From Sphingomonas sp. M1-B02 (GTDB lineage Bacteria; Pseudomonadota; Alphaproteobacteria; Sphingomonadales; Sphingomonadaceae), in contig NZ_CP110679.1 in assembly GCF_026167525.1 (NCBI RefSeq), positions 1,240,001 through 1,304,000 of the forward strand: a DNA stretch of 64,000 nt, written 5' to 3'. A program made the position numbers and the translations under genes. The notes beneath the pieces are model-generated. The model was given only the letters and a program-made list of their open reading frames with translations. It was not told the DNA's origin and did not search any database. Positions 1 through 7,257 of the stretch are shown here, piece after piece (within the stretch, counting starts at the first letter, position 1; every line of letters begins with the position of its first letter).

Positions 1-712
1 GGAAAGTCGGCTCGGGCCGCTCGCCGGTCAGCAGGCGCTCGGGGAATGCGGTGATGAAGATCACAGGCACCGAGAACTCGGCGAGGATGTCCTTGACCGC
101 GTCGATGCCCGAGCTGTCGTCGGCCAACTGGATGTCGGCCAGCACCAGGCCGGGACGGTCTTCCATCGCCAGCGCCACGGCTTCGTCGCGGGTCACGGCG
201 ACGCCGGTCACCTCATGGCCCAGATCGCGGGCGATCTGCTCGAGGTCCATCGCGATAAGCGGCTCGTCTTCGATGATCATCACGCGGGTGCGCGTCTGGC
301 GCTCGATCTCGGCCACGGCTTCGGCGACCAGCGCGGTCACGCTCTTGCTGTCTTCCTCGATTAGATAGCCCGCATCCTCGATGCTGAAGCCCTCGACCGT
401 GGTGAGCAGCAATGCCTGGCGCGAAAGCGGCGCGAGCCGAGCGAGCCGCTTGCGGGCGATCGCCTCGGCCTCGTTGGAGCCGTCGTCGATCATGTCGTCG
501 TCATCGAGATGGGTCGACTGCCAGATCGCCTGGAAGGTGCGATAGAGCCCGAGCCGGGGATCGACGTCGCGCGGAAACTGGTCGGGCGCCGCCACGATCG
601 CTTCCAGCGCCGCGCGGACGTAGCGATCGCCCTCGGTCTGGCTGCCGGTCAATGCACGGGCATAGCGCCGCAGCAGGGGAAGATGGGGCGCGAGTTGCTG
701 GCCGAGCGACAT
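1..712 (-). CDS. phyR: PhyR, general stress response regulator (3' end outside window)
   Basis: Response regulator and anti-anti-sigma factor of the alphaproteobacterial general stress response: when phosphorylated it binds NepR and frees the EcfG sigma factor. 237 residues are visible, read from the ATG at 712 towards the left edge. Residues 1-130 are the sigma-like domain (opening MSLGQQLAPHLPLLRRYARA). Residues 143-237 are the receiver domain, with the acidic pocket in MIIEDEP, phosphoacceptor D193 in VLADIQLAD and the switch Thr in FITAFP. The missing C-terminus should be about 25-30 residues. The gene is divergent from nepR, the usual arrangement. Identification is by domain order and neighbours and is secure. 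Confidence 0.93.
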   Translation of the reverse strand, partial: MSLGQQLAPHLPLLRRYARALTGSQTEGDRYVRAALEAIVAAPDQFPRDVDPRLGLYRTFQAIWQSTHLDDDDMIDDGSNEAEAIARKRLARLAPLSRQALLLTTVEGFSIEDAGYLIEEDSKSVTALVAEAVAEIERQTRTRVMIIEDEPLIAMDLEQIARDLGHEVTGVAVTRDEAVALAMEDRPGLVLADIQLADDSSGIDAVKDILAEFSVPVIFITAFPERLLTGERPEPTF

Positions 713-774
713 AAGCGAAACATTCTCCTTCGTGGGATGCGGTCGCTTAGTCGCGCCCGCTCGTCCCCATTGCA

Positions 775-799
775 AACGATTTGGCAATCCGAAGGTACC
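775..799 (-). promoter_or_regulatory. candidate EcfG-type promoter of phyR
   Basis: On the minus strand the region reads GGTAC, 16 bases, then CGTT. The family consensus for sigma-EcfG promoters is GGAAC-N16/17-CGTT, so the -35 differs at one base and the -10 matches. It lies 63 bases upstream of the phyR ATG. Divergent EcfG promoters between phyR and nepR are common in the group. One mismatch in the -35 keeps this tentative. Confidence 0.35.
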
Positions 800-823
800 C
801 CTCCCGGATATCGCATCGCCTGT

Positions 824-848
824 GGAACAATCGGCGCGCTATTTGGTT
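824..848 (+). promoter_or_regulatory. candidate EcfG-type promoter of nepR
   Basis: A perfect GGAAC at 824-828 is followed, after 16 bases, by GGTT at 845-848 (consensus CGTT, three of four). It lies about 175 bases upstream of nepR and points towards it. This fits the known autoregulation of the nepR operon by EcfG. The call rests on pattern match and position only. Confidence 0.5.
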
Positions 849-1022
849 TCATCGCCCAAGCCACGCGGTTCATCAAGTGCCGCGCAGGCGCTTGCGCTCC
901 AGCGCCACGACGTTAATCGGGTAATGCGCCCGGCAGATTTACAGCTCGGGTTCCGGCTCGGTCCGGTCCTCAGGGGGGAATTGGTGGGTTCCGCTAACGA
1001 AGAAAATGGGAGGCAGCCGCAG

Positions 1023-1151
1023 ATGCGGCCCAAGCCTGAAGACGGCAAGCCGAGCCGCGACATCGGCGATGCGCTGCGTCAGGCCTATGACGACGCCGTA
1101 AGCGAAGCCGTGCCTGACGATCTTCTCGACCTGCTCAAGAAGCTCGATTAA
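1023..1151 (+). CDS. nepR: NepR, anti-sigma factor of the general stress response
   Basis: Small anti-sigma factor that holds EcfG inactive until phosphorylated PhyR captures it. The 42 residues end in the typical two-helix core, RDIGDALRQAYDDAVSEAVP followed by DDLLDLLKKLD. The ATG at 1023 has GGGAGG nine bases upstream. An alternative GTG at 984, with a G-rich site at 973-978, would give 55 residues, closer to the usual 55-65, so the start is uncertain. The stop lies 9 bases before the kinase gene, so the two are probably one operon. No ecfG gene follows, although many relatives have one here. Confidence 0.85.
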   Translation: MRPKPEDGKPSRDIGDALRQAYDDAVSEAVPDDLLDLLKKLD

Positions 1152-1160
1152 CCCACGCCG

Positions 1161-2729
1161 ATGGATAGCCCGGATCAGGTGCCGCGCGCCAAGGGGCTAG
1201 CGGCGAGGTTGAGCCGCATGCCGACCGGCGCCAAGGTCTTCCTGATCCTGGTTGGCGCACTGCTCCCTCTCGCGCTGATCGCACTCTTCACCACCTTGCA
1301 GACCACGCGCAACGCCGAGACCGAGGCCCGCGAGCGCCTTCGCGTTCTCGCCGACGAGAGTTCCAGCGTGGTCGAGAATGTCCTTGCCACGCATGTTGCG
1401 CAGCTTGCGGAAGCCCTGGCCGCGCTTCGCAACAATCCGGCCGATGCCGAGAGCTGCTCCAGCCTTACCGAGACCATGTCGCTTCAGGAAGGCGTGCGCT
1501 TCGCGGTCGCCGACGGCCGCGGGCGCGTGTTGTGCGGGGCGCGGTTCACCGCGGCGGGATCGGTGGTCCTCCAGCCCGGGCAGATCTTCGGCTCGATCGT
1601 CGACGGCGGGTTGATCCTGCGGGTCGGCGGCCGGGACGGCGCGAAGGCGAGCGCCTATTATCCAGTGACGACGCTTGGCACGCTCGCGCGCCCCAGCGGG
1701 TTCGTCCCCGAATATGGCGCGGCACTGGTCAAGGGAGATCAGCGGCTGGTCTTGCGCAATCTGAACGGGCTCGGCCCGTTCAACCGGCGCGAGACTGCGC
1801 GCAGTGCGTTGTCGATCGACGATCTCGCGGTCGAGATGTCGATTCCGGGCGCGCCGATCAGCTCGCCGCTGATGTTCGCCACGGTGCTGCTCGTGCTGAT
1901 GTGGATCGCCGCCGCGGCGATCGGCTGGTTCGTCGTCGATCGGCTGCTCATCCGCCCCCTCCGCCGGCTTCGCACGAGCGTCGGCAATTATCGGCCCGGC
2001 GAAGTCCTGGACATGAAGCGATTCGGCGCGATGCCCGCGCAGGAGATTCGCGAGCTGGGCGACACCTTCCGCGACATCACCCGCACGGTGAAGCTGCACG
2101 AGGCCGATCTCGCCGAGGGGCTGGTCCGCCAGACCAAGCTGACCCGCGAAGTCCATCATCGGGTAAAGAACAACCTCCAGGTCATCTCCAGCCTGATCAA
2201 TTTCCACGCGCGCGGCGCCAAGAATGTCGAGGCGGCCGAGGCCTATGCCTCGATCCAGCGCCGAGTCGACGCGCTAGCGGTCGTCCATCGCCACCATTAT
2301 GCCGAAATGGAGGAGAATCGAGGGCTCGAGCTGCGCTCGGTCATCGGCGAGCTCGCCTCCAGCATCCGCGCCACGGCGCCCGAGCGTGCGGCGGGCCTGG
2401 GCATAACCCTCGATATCGAGCCGCTGCTGGTCAATCAGGACGTTGCGATCGCCGTCGCCTTCCTGATCACCGAACTGGTCGAGCTGGCGGTGAACTGCAA
2501 TCCGACGACGCAGATCAGCATCTCGATCCGCGGCGGTCCCGAGGAGGATCGCGCAACGCTCCGCGTCAATTCCCCCGCTTTGGTCGAGGGCGCCGAGCTC
2601 GCTAGCCTGCTCGAGAATCGCTACGGGCGGATCATCGGGGGCCTGGCGCGCCAACTGCGGACCAAGCTCCACCACGATCCGCTGGTCGGCGCCTATGAGG
2701 CGTCGATCGCGATCACCGGCCGGCCCTGA
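1161..2729 (+). CDS. PhyP-like HisKA_2 sensor kinase/phosphatase with decayed ATPase domain
   Basis: Membrane sensor of the general stress locus, 522 residues. Transmembrane segments lie near residues 26-47 and 232-258, with a periplasmic sensor region between them and a HAMP-like linker after. The HisKA_2 dimerisation domain follows, with REVHHRVKNNLQVISSL (conserved His about residue 332). The ATP-binding half is unusual: the N-box reads ELVELAVNC, where active kinases have an Asn-bearing ELVTNALKY-type motif, and no DxGxG or GxGL box is visible. In Sphingomonas Fr1 the kinase-like protein at this locus, PhyP, lowers PhyR phosphorylation, so a PhyR phosphatase is the best guess. A weak GGCCGG/CCGGCC hairpin at 2718-2737 overlaps the gene end. 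Confidence 0.8.
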   Translation: MDSPDQVPRAKGLAARLSRMPTGAKVFLILVGALLPLALIALFTTLQTTRNAETEARERLRVLADESSSVVENVLATHVAQLAEALAALRNNPADAESCSSLTETMSLQEGVRFAVADGRGRVLCGARFTAAGSVVLQPGQIFGSIVDGGLILRVGGRDGAKASAYYPVTTLGTLARPSGFVPEYGAALVKGDQRLVLRNLNGLGPFNRRETARSALSIDDLAVEMSIPGAPISSPLMFATVLLVLMWIAAAAIGWFVVDRLLIRPLRRLRTSVGNYRPGEVLDMKRFGAMPAQEIRELGDTFRDITRTVKLHEADLAEGLVRQTKLTREVHHRVKNNLQVISSLINFHARGAKNVEAAEAYASIQRRVDALAVVHRHHYAEMEENRGLELRSVIGELASSIRATAPERAAGLGITLDIEPLLVNQDVAIAVAFLITELVELAVNCNPTTQISISIRGGPEEDRATLRVNSPALVEGAELASLLENRYGRIIGGLARQLRTKLHHDPLVGAYEASIAITGRP

Positions 2730-2769
2730 GCCCGGCCAAAACTTTTCAAAACTTTTTTGGGCGATCCTT

Positions 2770-2794
2770 GGAACCCCCCTTCGAGATGGGTGTT
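2770..2794 (+). promoter_or_regulatory. candidate EcfG-type promoter of small RNA
   Basis: GGAAC at 2770-2774, a 16-base spacer, then TGTT at 2791-2794 (consensus CGTT, three of four). It sits 40 bases after the kinase gene. The predicted start near 2800 falls just before the first stem of the structured RNA described next. No protein-coding frame explains this conserved-looking spacing. Confidence 0.5.
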
Positions 2795-2799
2795 TTATA

Positions 2800-2901
2800 G
2801 TTCGGATAGTGACCTTTTGCCCCCCCGCTCTCGCTATCCAAGACATGGGCCCGAAAGCATCAACCCTCCCCCCCGGTGGTGCTTTCGGGCCCAATTCTTT
2901 T
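2800..2901 (+). ncRNA. candidate general-stress small RNA, GsrN-like
   Basis: About 100 bases between an EcfG-type promoter and an intrinsic terminator, without a credible reading frame. Stem 1 pairs GGATAGTGA (2804-2812) with TCGCTATCC (2831-2839) around a loop containing seven C in a row. Stem 2 pairs GGGCCCGAAAGC (2847-2858) with GCTTTCGGGCCC (2881-2892) around a loop containing CCCTCCCCCCC, and is followed by AATTCTTTT. Caulobacter GsrN is a sigma-T-dependent RNA of similar size with a C-rich targeting loop, and GsrN-family genes often lie near the stress sigma locus. Homology is inferred from architecture and location, not from alignment. The C-rich loops could pair with G-rich ribosome-binding sites. 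Confidence 0.6.
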
Positions 2902-3028
2902 CCAGCCGGATTCTTATCCCCGTATCGTCGATCGGCGGGGCCTGGCTGCGCAATCATGCCTGTTGCGGAACGATTTTGCAGCACCGGGCATTTTCCCTTC
3001 AGCCCTGTTGGCCTATTGGAGAAATTGA

Positions 3029-3163
3029 ATGCGCAAGATGTTTGCCTGTGCCGCGCTCGCCAGCGCGATCCTGATCTCGGCCTGCAACACCGTCGAAGGC
3101 GTTGGCCGCGACGTTTCCTCGGCCGGAGATACGGTTGCCGACGTGGCGGACGAGGCCAAGTAA
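3029..3163 (+). CDS. entericidin-like small lipoprotein
   Basis: A 44-residue lipoprotein precursor: MRKMFACAALASAILISAC, a lipobox ending at Cys19, then a mature peptide NTVEGVGRDVSSAGDTVADV that alternates Val/Ala with acidic residues. This is the EcnA/EcnB entericidin family, short amphipathic lipoproteins linked to stationary-phase or stress responses. A TTGGAGA site precedes the ATG by about 7 bases. An upstream GGAAC (2967-2971) with CATT 17 bases later may be a weak EcfG promoter. Family assignment is good; the function in alphaproteobacteria is not well defined. Confidence 0.85.
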   Translation: MRKMFACAALASAILISACNTVEGVGRDVSSAGDTVADVADEAK

Positions 3164-3184
3164 TTCCCCCGAACGAAGCAACAA

Positions 3185-3213
3185 GGGCGTCCCGGGAGAC
3201 CGGGGCGCCCTTT
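3185..3213 (+). terminator. intrinsic terminator after entericidin gene
   Basis: An 11-base stem, GGGCGTCCCGG with CCGGGGCGCCC (one G-T pair), closes a GAGA loop and is followed by TTT. It lies between the entericidin stop and the converging end of tatC, so it may serve both strands. Confidence 0.75.
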
Positions 3214-3221
3214 CCTATGAT

Positions 3222-3989
3222 CTAGGCCGCGGTCTCTTCGGCCTCCGCCGCACGCTCGCGCCGGCGCCGAGTGAATTTGATCGCAACGAGCGCCAGGAAA
3301 TAGAGCGCGACGAGCGGGATCGCGAGCAGCAGCTGCGAACCGATATCCGGCGGGGTCAGCACCGCGGCGATGGCGAATGCACCCACCACCGCATAGCGCC
3401 AGGCGCCCTTGAGCTGCTCGTAGGTCACGATTCCGGCATGTTCGAGCAGCATCAGCAGCACCGGCAGCAGGAACGAAATTCCGAAGCCGAAGATGAACTG
3501 CATCACGAACTTCAGATAATTGCCCACATCCGGCAGCGCCTGCTGCTGGACGCCGTCCAGATCGCCCTGGAAGCCCAGCAGGAATTTCAACGCGACCGGT
3601 ATCGCCACGAAATAGGCCATCGCTGCCCCCATCGTGAACAAGACCGGGGTGGCAAGCAGGAAAGGCAGCAGCGCGCGCTTCTCCTTGCGATACAGACCCG
3701 GCGCGACGAACTGCCAGAGCTGGTTCGCGATCACCGGAAAGGACAGCATCAGCGCCGAGAAGAAGGCGACCTTGATCTCGACCAGAAACGCGCCGTAAAT
3801 CTCGGTATTGATGATCGTGGCCTGCCCGGCTTTCTTCAGCGGAGCGACCAGGAACGCCAGGATCGGCCGCGCGAAATAAAGGCTGCCGGCGAATGTCAGG
3901 ACGATCGCCGCCACCGACCAGAGCAGCCGCCGCCGCAATTCGATCAGATGGTCGAGCAGCGGCGCCTGGGTGTCGTCGATTTCGGTCAC
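3222..3989 (-). CDS. tatC: TatC, twin-arginine translocase subunit
   Basis: Inner-membrane core of the Tat translocase, which recognises twin-arginine signal peptides and exports folded proteins. 255 residues with six hydrophobic segments. The N-terminal signature LLDHLIELRRRLLWS and the conserved loop with VAPGLYRKEKR before the third segment are typical. The start overlaps the end of tatB by 4 bases, giving translational coupling at the end of the tatA-tatB-tatC block. The charged C-terminus (KFTRRRRERAAEAEETAA) is cytoplasmic. Substrates may include the DUF1501 protein encoded at 9874-11025, which has an RR signal. Confidence 0.97.
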   Translation of the reverse strand: MTEIDDTQAPLLDHLIELRRRLLWSVAAIVLTFAGSLYFARPILAFLVAPLKKAGQATIINTEIYGAFLVEIKVAFFSALMLSFPVIANQLWQFVAPGLYRKEKRALLPFLLATPVLFTMGAAMAYFVAIPVALKFLLGFQGDLDGVQQQALPDVGNYLKFVMQFIFGFGISFLLPVLLMLLEHAGIVTYEQLKGAWRYAVVGAFAIAAVLTPPDIGSQLLLAIPLVALYFLALVAIKFTRRRRERAAEAEETAA

Positions 3990-4420
3990 GGCTGCGGATC
4001 GCCTTCGACGACCGCCGCGGCGACGACCTTGGGCTTGCGCACGCGCTTGGGCTTGGGCGCAGCCGCCGGGGGTTCGTCGTCCTTGAACGCCGGCTGCTCG
4101 ACCATCAGCGGGCCCGCATCGGCCTCCTGGTCGGCCGAAGCCGCGAACTGCTCGGGCTGGGGCGCGGGCAGCGCGGGCGACGGCGAGGGATGCTCGCGCA
4201 TGATCCGCTCATTCTCCGCGGCCCATTGCTTCTCCATCTCGGCAAGCTCGGACTCGCGCATCATCGTATCCATGCCCGCGCGGAACTGCCGCGCGACGCC
4301 GCGCGCCTTGCCAACCCATTGGCCGACGAAGCGCATCGCCTTCGGCAGGTCCTTGGGACCGATCACCAGCAGCGCCACTACGGCGACAAGCAGCAATTCG
4401 GTCGGCGCGACGTCAAGCAT
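3986..4420 (-). CDS. tatB: TatB, twin-arginine translocase subunit
   Basis: Tat receptor subunit that works with TatC. 144 residues: one N-terminal membrane segment (MLDVAPTELLLVAVVALLVI), the hinge GPKDLPKAMR, an amphipathic helix, and a Pro/Ala-rich acidic tail ending in a basic patch PKPKRVRKPK. The GP hinge and the residues after it fit TatB rather than TatA. It overlaps tatC by 4 bases and follows tatA after 61 bases. Confidence 0.95.
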   Translation of the reverse strand: MLDVAPTELLLVAVVALLVIGPKDLPKAMRFVGQWVGKARGVARQFRAGMDTMMRESELAEMEKQWAAENERIMREHPSPSPALPAPQPEQFAASADQEADAGPLMVEQPAFKDDEPPAAAPKPKRVRKPKVVAAAVVEGDPQP

Positions 4421-4481
4421 TCAACAGTGCCTCAAGCGCACGCGCAACGGCGCGCGCACGTCAGTGGATAGGGAAAGCGCC

Positions 4482-4733
4482 TCAGCGCTCTTCGCGGACC
4501 GGCTCGGCCTCGGTCTTGTACACCGTCGCTTCGGGGGCAGCGCTGCCCTCGAGCCGCGTCGGCGCGACCGGCTTGGCGGCGGCCGCAGCCTCGTCATCCT
4601 CCGACATGCCCTTCTTGAACTGCTTGATGCCCTTGGCGACGTCTCCCATCATGTTGGAAAAACGGCTGCCGCCAAACAACAATATGACCAGGATGCCGAC
4701 GATCAGCCAGTGCATCAGGCTCATGCTACCCAT
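4482..4733 (-). CDS. tatA: TatA, twin-arginine translocase pore subunit
   Basis: Pore-forming Tat subunit, 83 residues. The N-terminus [20 protein letters not shown] is the membrane segment, then the [20 protein letters not shown] hinge and amphipathic helix with the conserved F-G pair, then a short acidic tail. A GGAGAATTTCC-like site precedes the ATG. It lies 85 bases after scpB and is probably in the same transcript as the upstream argS-to-scpB genes. Confidence 0.95.
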   Translation of the reverse strand: MGSMSLMHWLIVGILVILLFGGSRFSNMMGDVAKGIKQFKKGMSEDDEAAAAAKPVAPTRLEGSAAPEATVYKTEAEPVREER

Positions 4734-4818
4734 GGGAAATTCTCCTCTATCCGACTCTATCTAGGCCTCGCATGCGCTTCGGGCAACGCTTGGTACGCAA
4801 ACGGGCGAAGTGGGCCGC

Positions 4819-5391
4819 CTATTCGTCTTCCATGACAGTTTCGCCCACGTCGAGCGCCAGGTCGGCGGGATCGAGCAGCCCGGCGGCCTTCAGATCGTCG
4901 ATTCCGGGCAAATCGCGGCGACTTGCCAGCCCGAAATGGCTGAGAAAGCCCTGCGTCGTCGCGTAGGTGAGCGGTCGTCCCGGCACTTCGCGCCGCCCCG
5001 CGGGGCGCACCCAGCCCGCCTCCATCAGCACGTCGATCGTCCCCTTGCTGATCTGCACCCCGCGAATCGCCTCGATCTCGGCGCGGGTGACCGGCTCGTG
5101 ATAGGCGATGATCGCCAGCGTCTCGATGCCGGCGCGGCTGAGCTTGCGGCTTTCCTCGCGGTCGCGCCGCAACAGGTGCGCCAGATCGGCCGCGGTCTGG
5201 AAATGCCAGCGCTCGCCCCGCCGTACCAATTCGATCCCGCGCCCGGCATAGAGCGCCGCCAGCGCCGCCAGCGCCCCGCGCACGTCCGCCTCCGCGCCGA
5301 CATGCGCCTTGATCTCGTCCACCGACAGCGGCGCCTCCGCGGCGAACAGCACCGCCTCCACCGCCCGCCCCAGATCGTCCTGTGGAGTCAT
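4819..5391 (-). CDS. scpB: ScpB, condensin accessory protein
   Basis: Winged-helix partner of SMC and ScpA in the chromosome-condensing complex. 190 residues with two winged helices; the hallmark ETLAIIAYHEPVTRAEIEAI followed by RGVQ is near residues 92-116. It starts inside the end of scpA (4-base ATGA overlap), as is usual. The acidic C-terminus is short. No smc gene is in the window. Confidence 0.96.
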   Translation of the reverse strand: MTPQDDLGRAVEAVLFAAEAPLSVDEIKAHVGAEADVRGALAALAALYAGRGIELVRRGERWHFQTAADLAHLLRRDREESRKLSRAGIETLAIIAYHEPVTRAEIEAIRGVQISKGTIDVLMEAGWVRPAGRREVPGRPLTYATTQGFLSHFGLASRRDLPGIDDLKAAGLLDPADLALDVGETVMEDE

Positions 5392-6122
5392 GCGCTCGCC
5401 TTCAGATAGAGCGGCGCGAACGCCGATTTCTGGCGCATCTCCAGCCGCCCCTGCCGCGCCAGCTCCAGGGCCGCGACGAAGGACGATGCCAGCGCCGATT
5501 TGCGATAGAGGCCGCTTGCGCCGTCAGGAAGGAAGGTCTCGATGCTGCTCCACTCGATCCGCGCGCCGATCAGCGCCGAGACGCGCTCGATCGCTTCCTC
5601 CAGCGTCATCACGTCGCGCACCGCGACGACATGCATCACCGGCCGGGTCCGCGCGCTGATCCGGCCATAAGCGGCGATCAGGTCATAGATCTCCGCCTGA
5701 TATTGCGCCTGCCGCACCACCCGCAGCCCCTCGGGCGCGCCGCGCAGGAACACGTCGCGCGCCAGCCGATCGCGCGCCACCAACCGCGCGCCAGCCTCGC
5801 GCATCGCATTCAGCCGCTCGAGCCGCAGCTGCAGCCGCAGCGCCAGCTCCTCGGGGCTCGGGCTCTCCTCGGGGTTGCGCGGCAGCAGGAGCGCCGATTT
5901 GAGATAGGCAAGCCATGCGGCCATCACCAGATAATCGGCCGCCAGCTCGAGCCGCAGTTCGCGCGCGTCGTTCACGAAGGTAAGATATTGCTCGACCAGC
6001 TCGAGGATCGAGATCTGGCGCAGGTCGACCTTCTGGTTGCGGGCGAGCGCCAGCAGCAGGTCGAGCGGGCCCTCCCAGCCGTCTATGTCGAGTTTGAGGG
6101 TTTCGGCGGGATCGTCGGTCAT
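5388..6122 (-). CDS. scpA: ScpA, condensin kleisin subunit
   Basis: Kleisin that bridges the SMC heads, 244 residues. The start is the ATG at 6122 because the N-terminus LKLDIDGWEGPLDLLLALAR is the conserved SMC-neck-binding helix; upstream sequence in the same frame is repeat and antisense nagZ. The C-terminal winged helix ends FAPLYLKAS. scpB overlaps by 4 bases. Between nagZ and this gene is a short GC palindrome (6164-6186). Confidence 0.95.
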   Translation of the reverse strand: MTDDPAETLKLDIDGWEGPLDLLLALARNQKVDLRQISILELVEQYLTFVNDARELRLELAADYLVMAAWLAYLKSALLLPRNPEESPSPEELALRLQLRLERLNAMREAGARLVARDRLARDVFLRGAPEGLRVVRQAQYQAEIYDLIAAYGRISARTRPVMHVVAVRDVMTLEEAIERVSALIGARIEWSSIETFLPDGASGLYRKSALASSFVAALELARQGRLEMRQKSAFAPLYLKASA

Positions 6123-6163
6123 CTCGTGGGAGATTAAGCAGCCCAGGGAGCGGCTGTCACGCT

Positions 6164-6186
6164 CCCTCTCCCCGGAGGGGAGAGGG
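6164..6186. repeat. short intergenic palindrome
   Basis: CCCTCTCCCC and GGGGAGAGGG form a perfect 10-base stem with a GGA loop in the nagZ-scpA gap. It belongs to the same CTCCCC/GGGGAG class as the elements near 22.2, 27.2 and 56.0 kb. On the strand of the flanking genes no T-run follows, so it is better called a dispersed repeat than a terminator. Confidence 0.7.
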
Positions 6187-6190
6187 CTTT

Positions 6191-7198
6191 TCAGACCAAC
6201 CCCAGCAACGCATCCCGCTTCGCGACCAGCTCGGCAAAGTCCCCCGCCTCGCCCCCACCGGAAACCGTCGCCATCGCCCGCTCCAGCCGCGTCAGGCACG
6301 CCGGGCTCGCATCGGGCAACAGCCCGGCAATCTCCACCATCTCGTCCATCCGCGCCCAGCAATCGAGCACCACGTCGCACCCGGCGGCCAGCGCCCCCAC
6401 GGCCTTCTCCCCGGCAGTGCCGGACAGCGCCTTCATGTCGATATCGTCGGACATCAGAAGCCCGTCGAAGCCGATTCGCTTGCGGATGATGTCGCCGATC
6501 ACCGTCGGCGAGAGCGTCGCCGGCCGCTCGGCATCCCATGCCTCGAACACGACATGACAGGTCATTCCCATCGGCGCGTCCTTGAGCCTCGCGAAGGGCT
6601 CCAGATCGACGTCCAGCGCCGCCGCGTCGGCGGAAACGTGCGGCAGGGCATGGTGGCTGTCGACCAGCGCGCGGCCATGCCCCGGCATATGCTTGACCAC
6701 GCCGACGACGCCCGCGCGGCGCATCCCCTCGAGCATCGCCTGCCCCAGCGCCGCCACCCGCATCGGCTCGCCGCCAAAGGCGCGATCGCCGATCGCCGGA
6801 GTCACGTCGGCCTGCCGCACGTCGAGCAACGGCGCGCAGTTCACCGTCACGCCGACCTCGGCCAGCATCATCCCCAGCGCCTGCGCGCTCGCTCGTGTCG
6901 CTTCGATCGCCGAGATCGGCGCGACCTCATACAGCGCGTCGAAGGCAGCCCCGGCGGGGAAGTCGGGCCATTCAGGCGGCTGCATCCGAGAGACGCGTCC
7001 ACCCTCCTGGTCGATCAGGACCGGCAGATCGTCACGCCCCGAAAGATCGCGCAGGCTGTCGGTCAGCGCCTTCATCTGCCCGCGGTCGACGCAATTGCGC
7101 TTGAACAGAATATAGCCGAGCGGATTCGCGTCGCGGAAGAAGGCGCGCTCGTCGGCGCTCAGCGTGGCCCCGGAAATGCCGAAGATTACAGGTTTCAT
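6191..7198 (-). CDS. nagZ: NagZ, beta-N-acetylhexosaminidase
   Basis: Cytoplasmic GH3 enzyme that removes N-acetylglucosamine from anhydro-muropeptides during peptidoglycan recycling. 335 residues, the usual single-domain length. Motifs: LIDQEGGRVSRM near residue 61, the family signature KHMPGHG at 159-165 followed by the catalytic-dyad DSHHALP, and the nucleophile Asp in LLMSDDIDM (about D241). It lies in the argS-SPOR-nagZ-scpAB order typical of sphingomonads and related alphaproteobacteria. Confidence 0.96.
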   Translation of the reverse strand: MKPVIFGISGATLSADERAFFRDANPLGYILFKRNCVDRGQMKALTDSLRDLSGRDDLPVLIDQEGGRVSRMQPPEWPDFPAGAAFDALYEVAPISAIEATRASAQALGMMLAEVGVTVNCAPLLDVRQADVTPAIGDRAFGGEPMRVAALGQAMLEGMRRAGVVGVVKHMPGHGRALVDSHHALPHVSADAAALDVDLEPFARLKDAPMGMTCHVVFEAWDAERPATLSPTVIGDIIRKRIGFDGLLMSDDIDMKALSGTAGEKAVGALAAGCDVVLDCWARMDEMVEIAGLLPDASPACLTRLERAMATVSGGGEAGDFAELVAKRDALLGLV

Positions 7199-7257
7199 GC
7201 GCGCGGCTTAACGAGCGCACCGGCAAATTAAAGCCGAATCTCCGTCGACCACCCGCC

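Noticed and set aside
2847-2892. simple terminator of the kinase gene only
   Set aside because: An EcfG-type promoter and a second stem-loop with a C-rich loop lie between it and the kinase stop, which a plain terminator would not need.
6123-6539. N-terminal extension of scpA
   Set aside because: It runs through a repeat and an alternative frame of nagZ; ScpA homologues begin at the DIDGWEGPLDLLL region.
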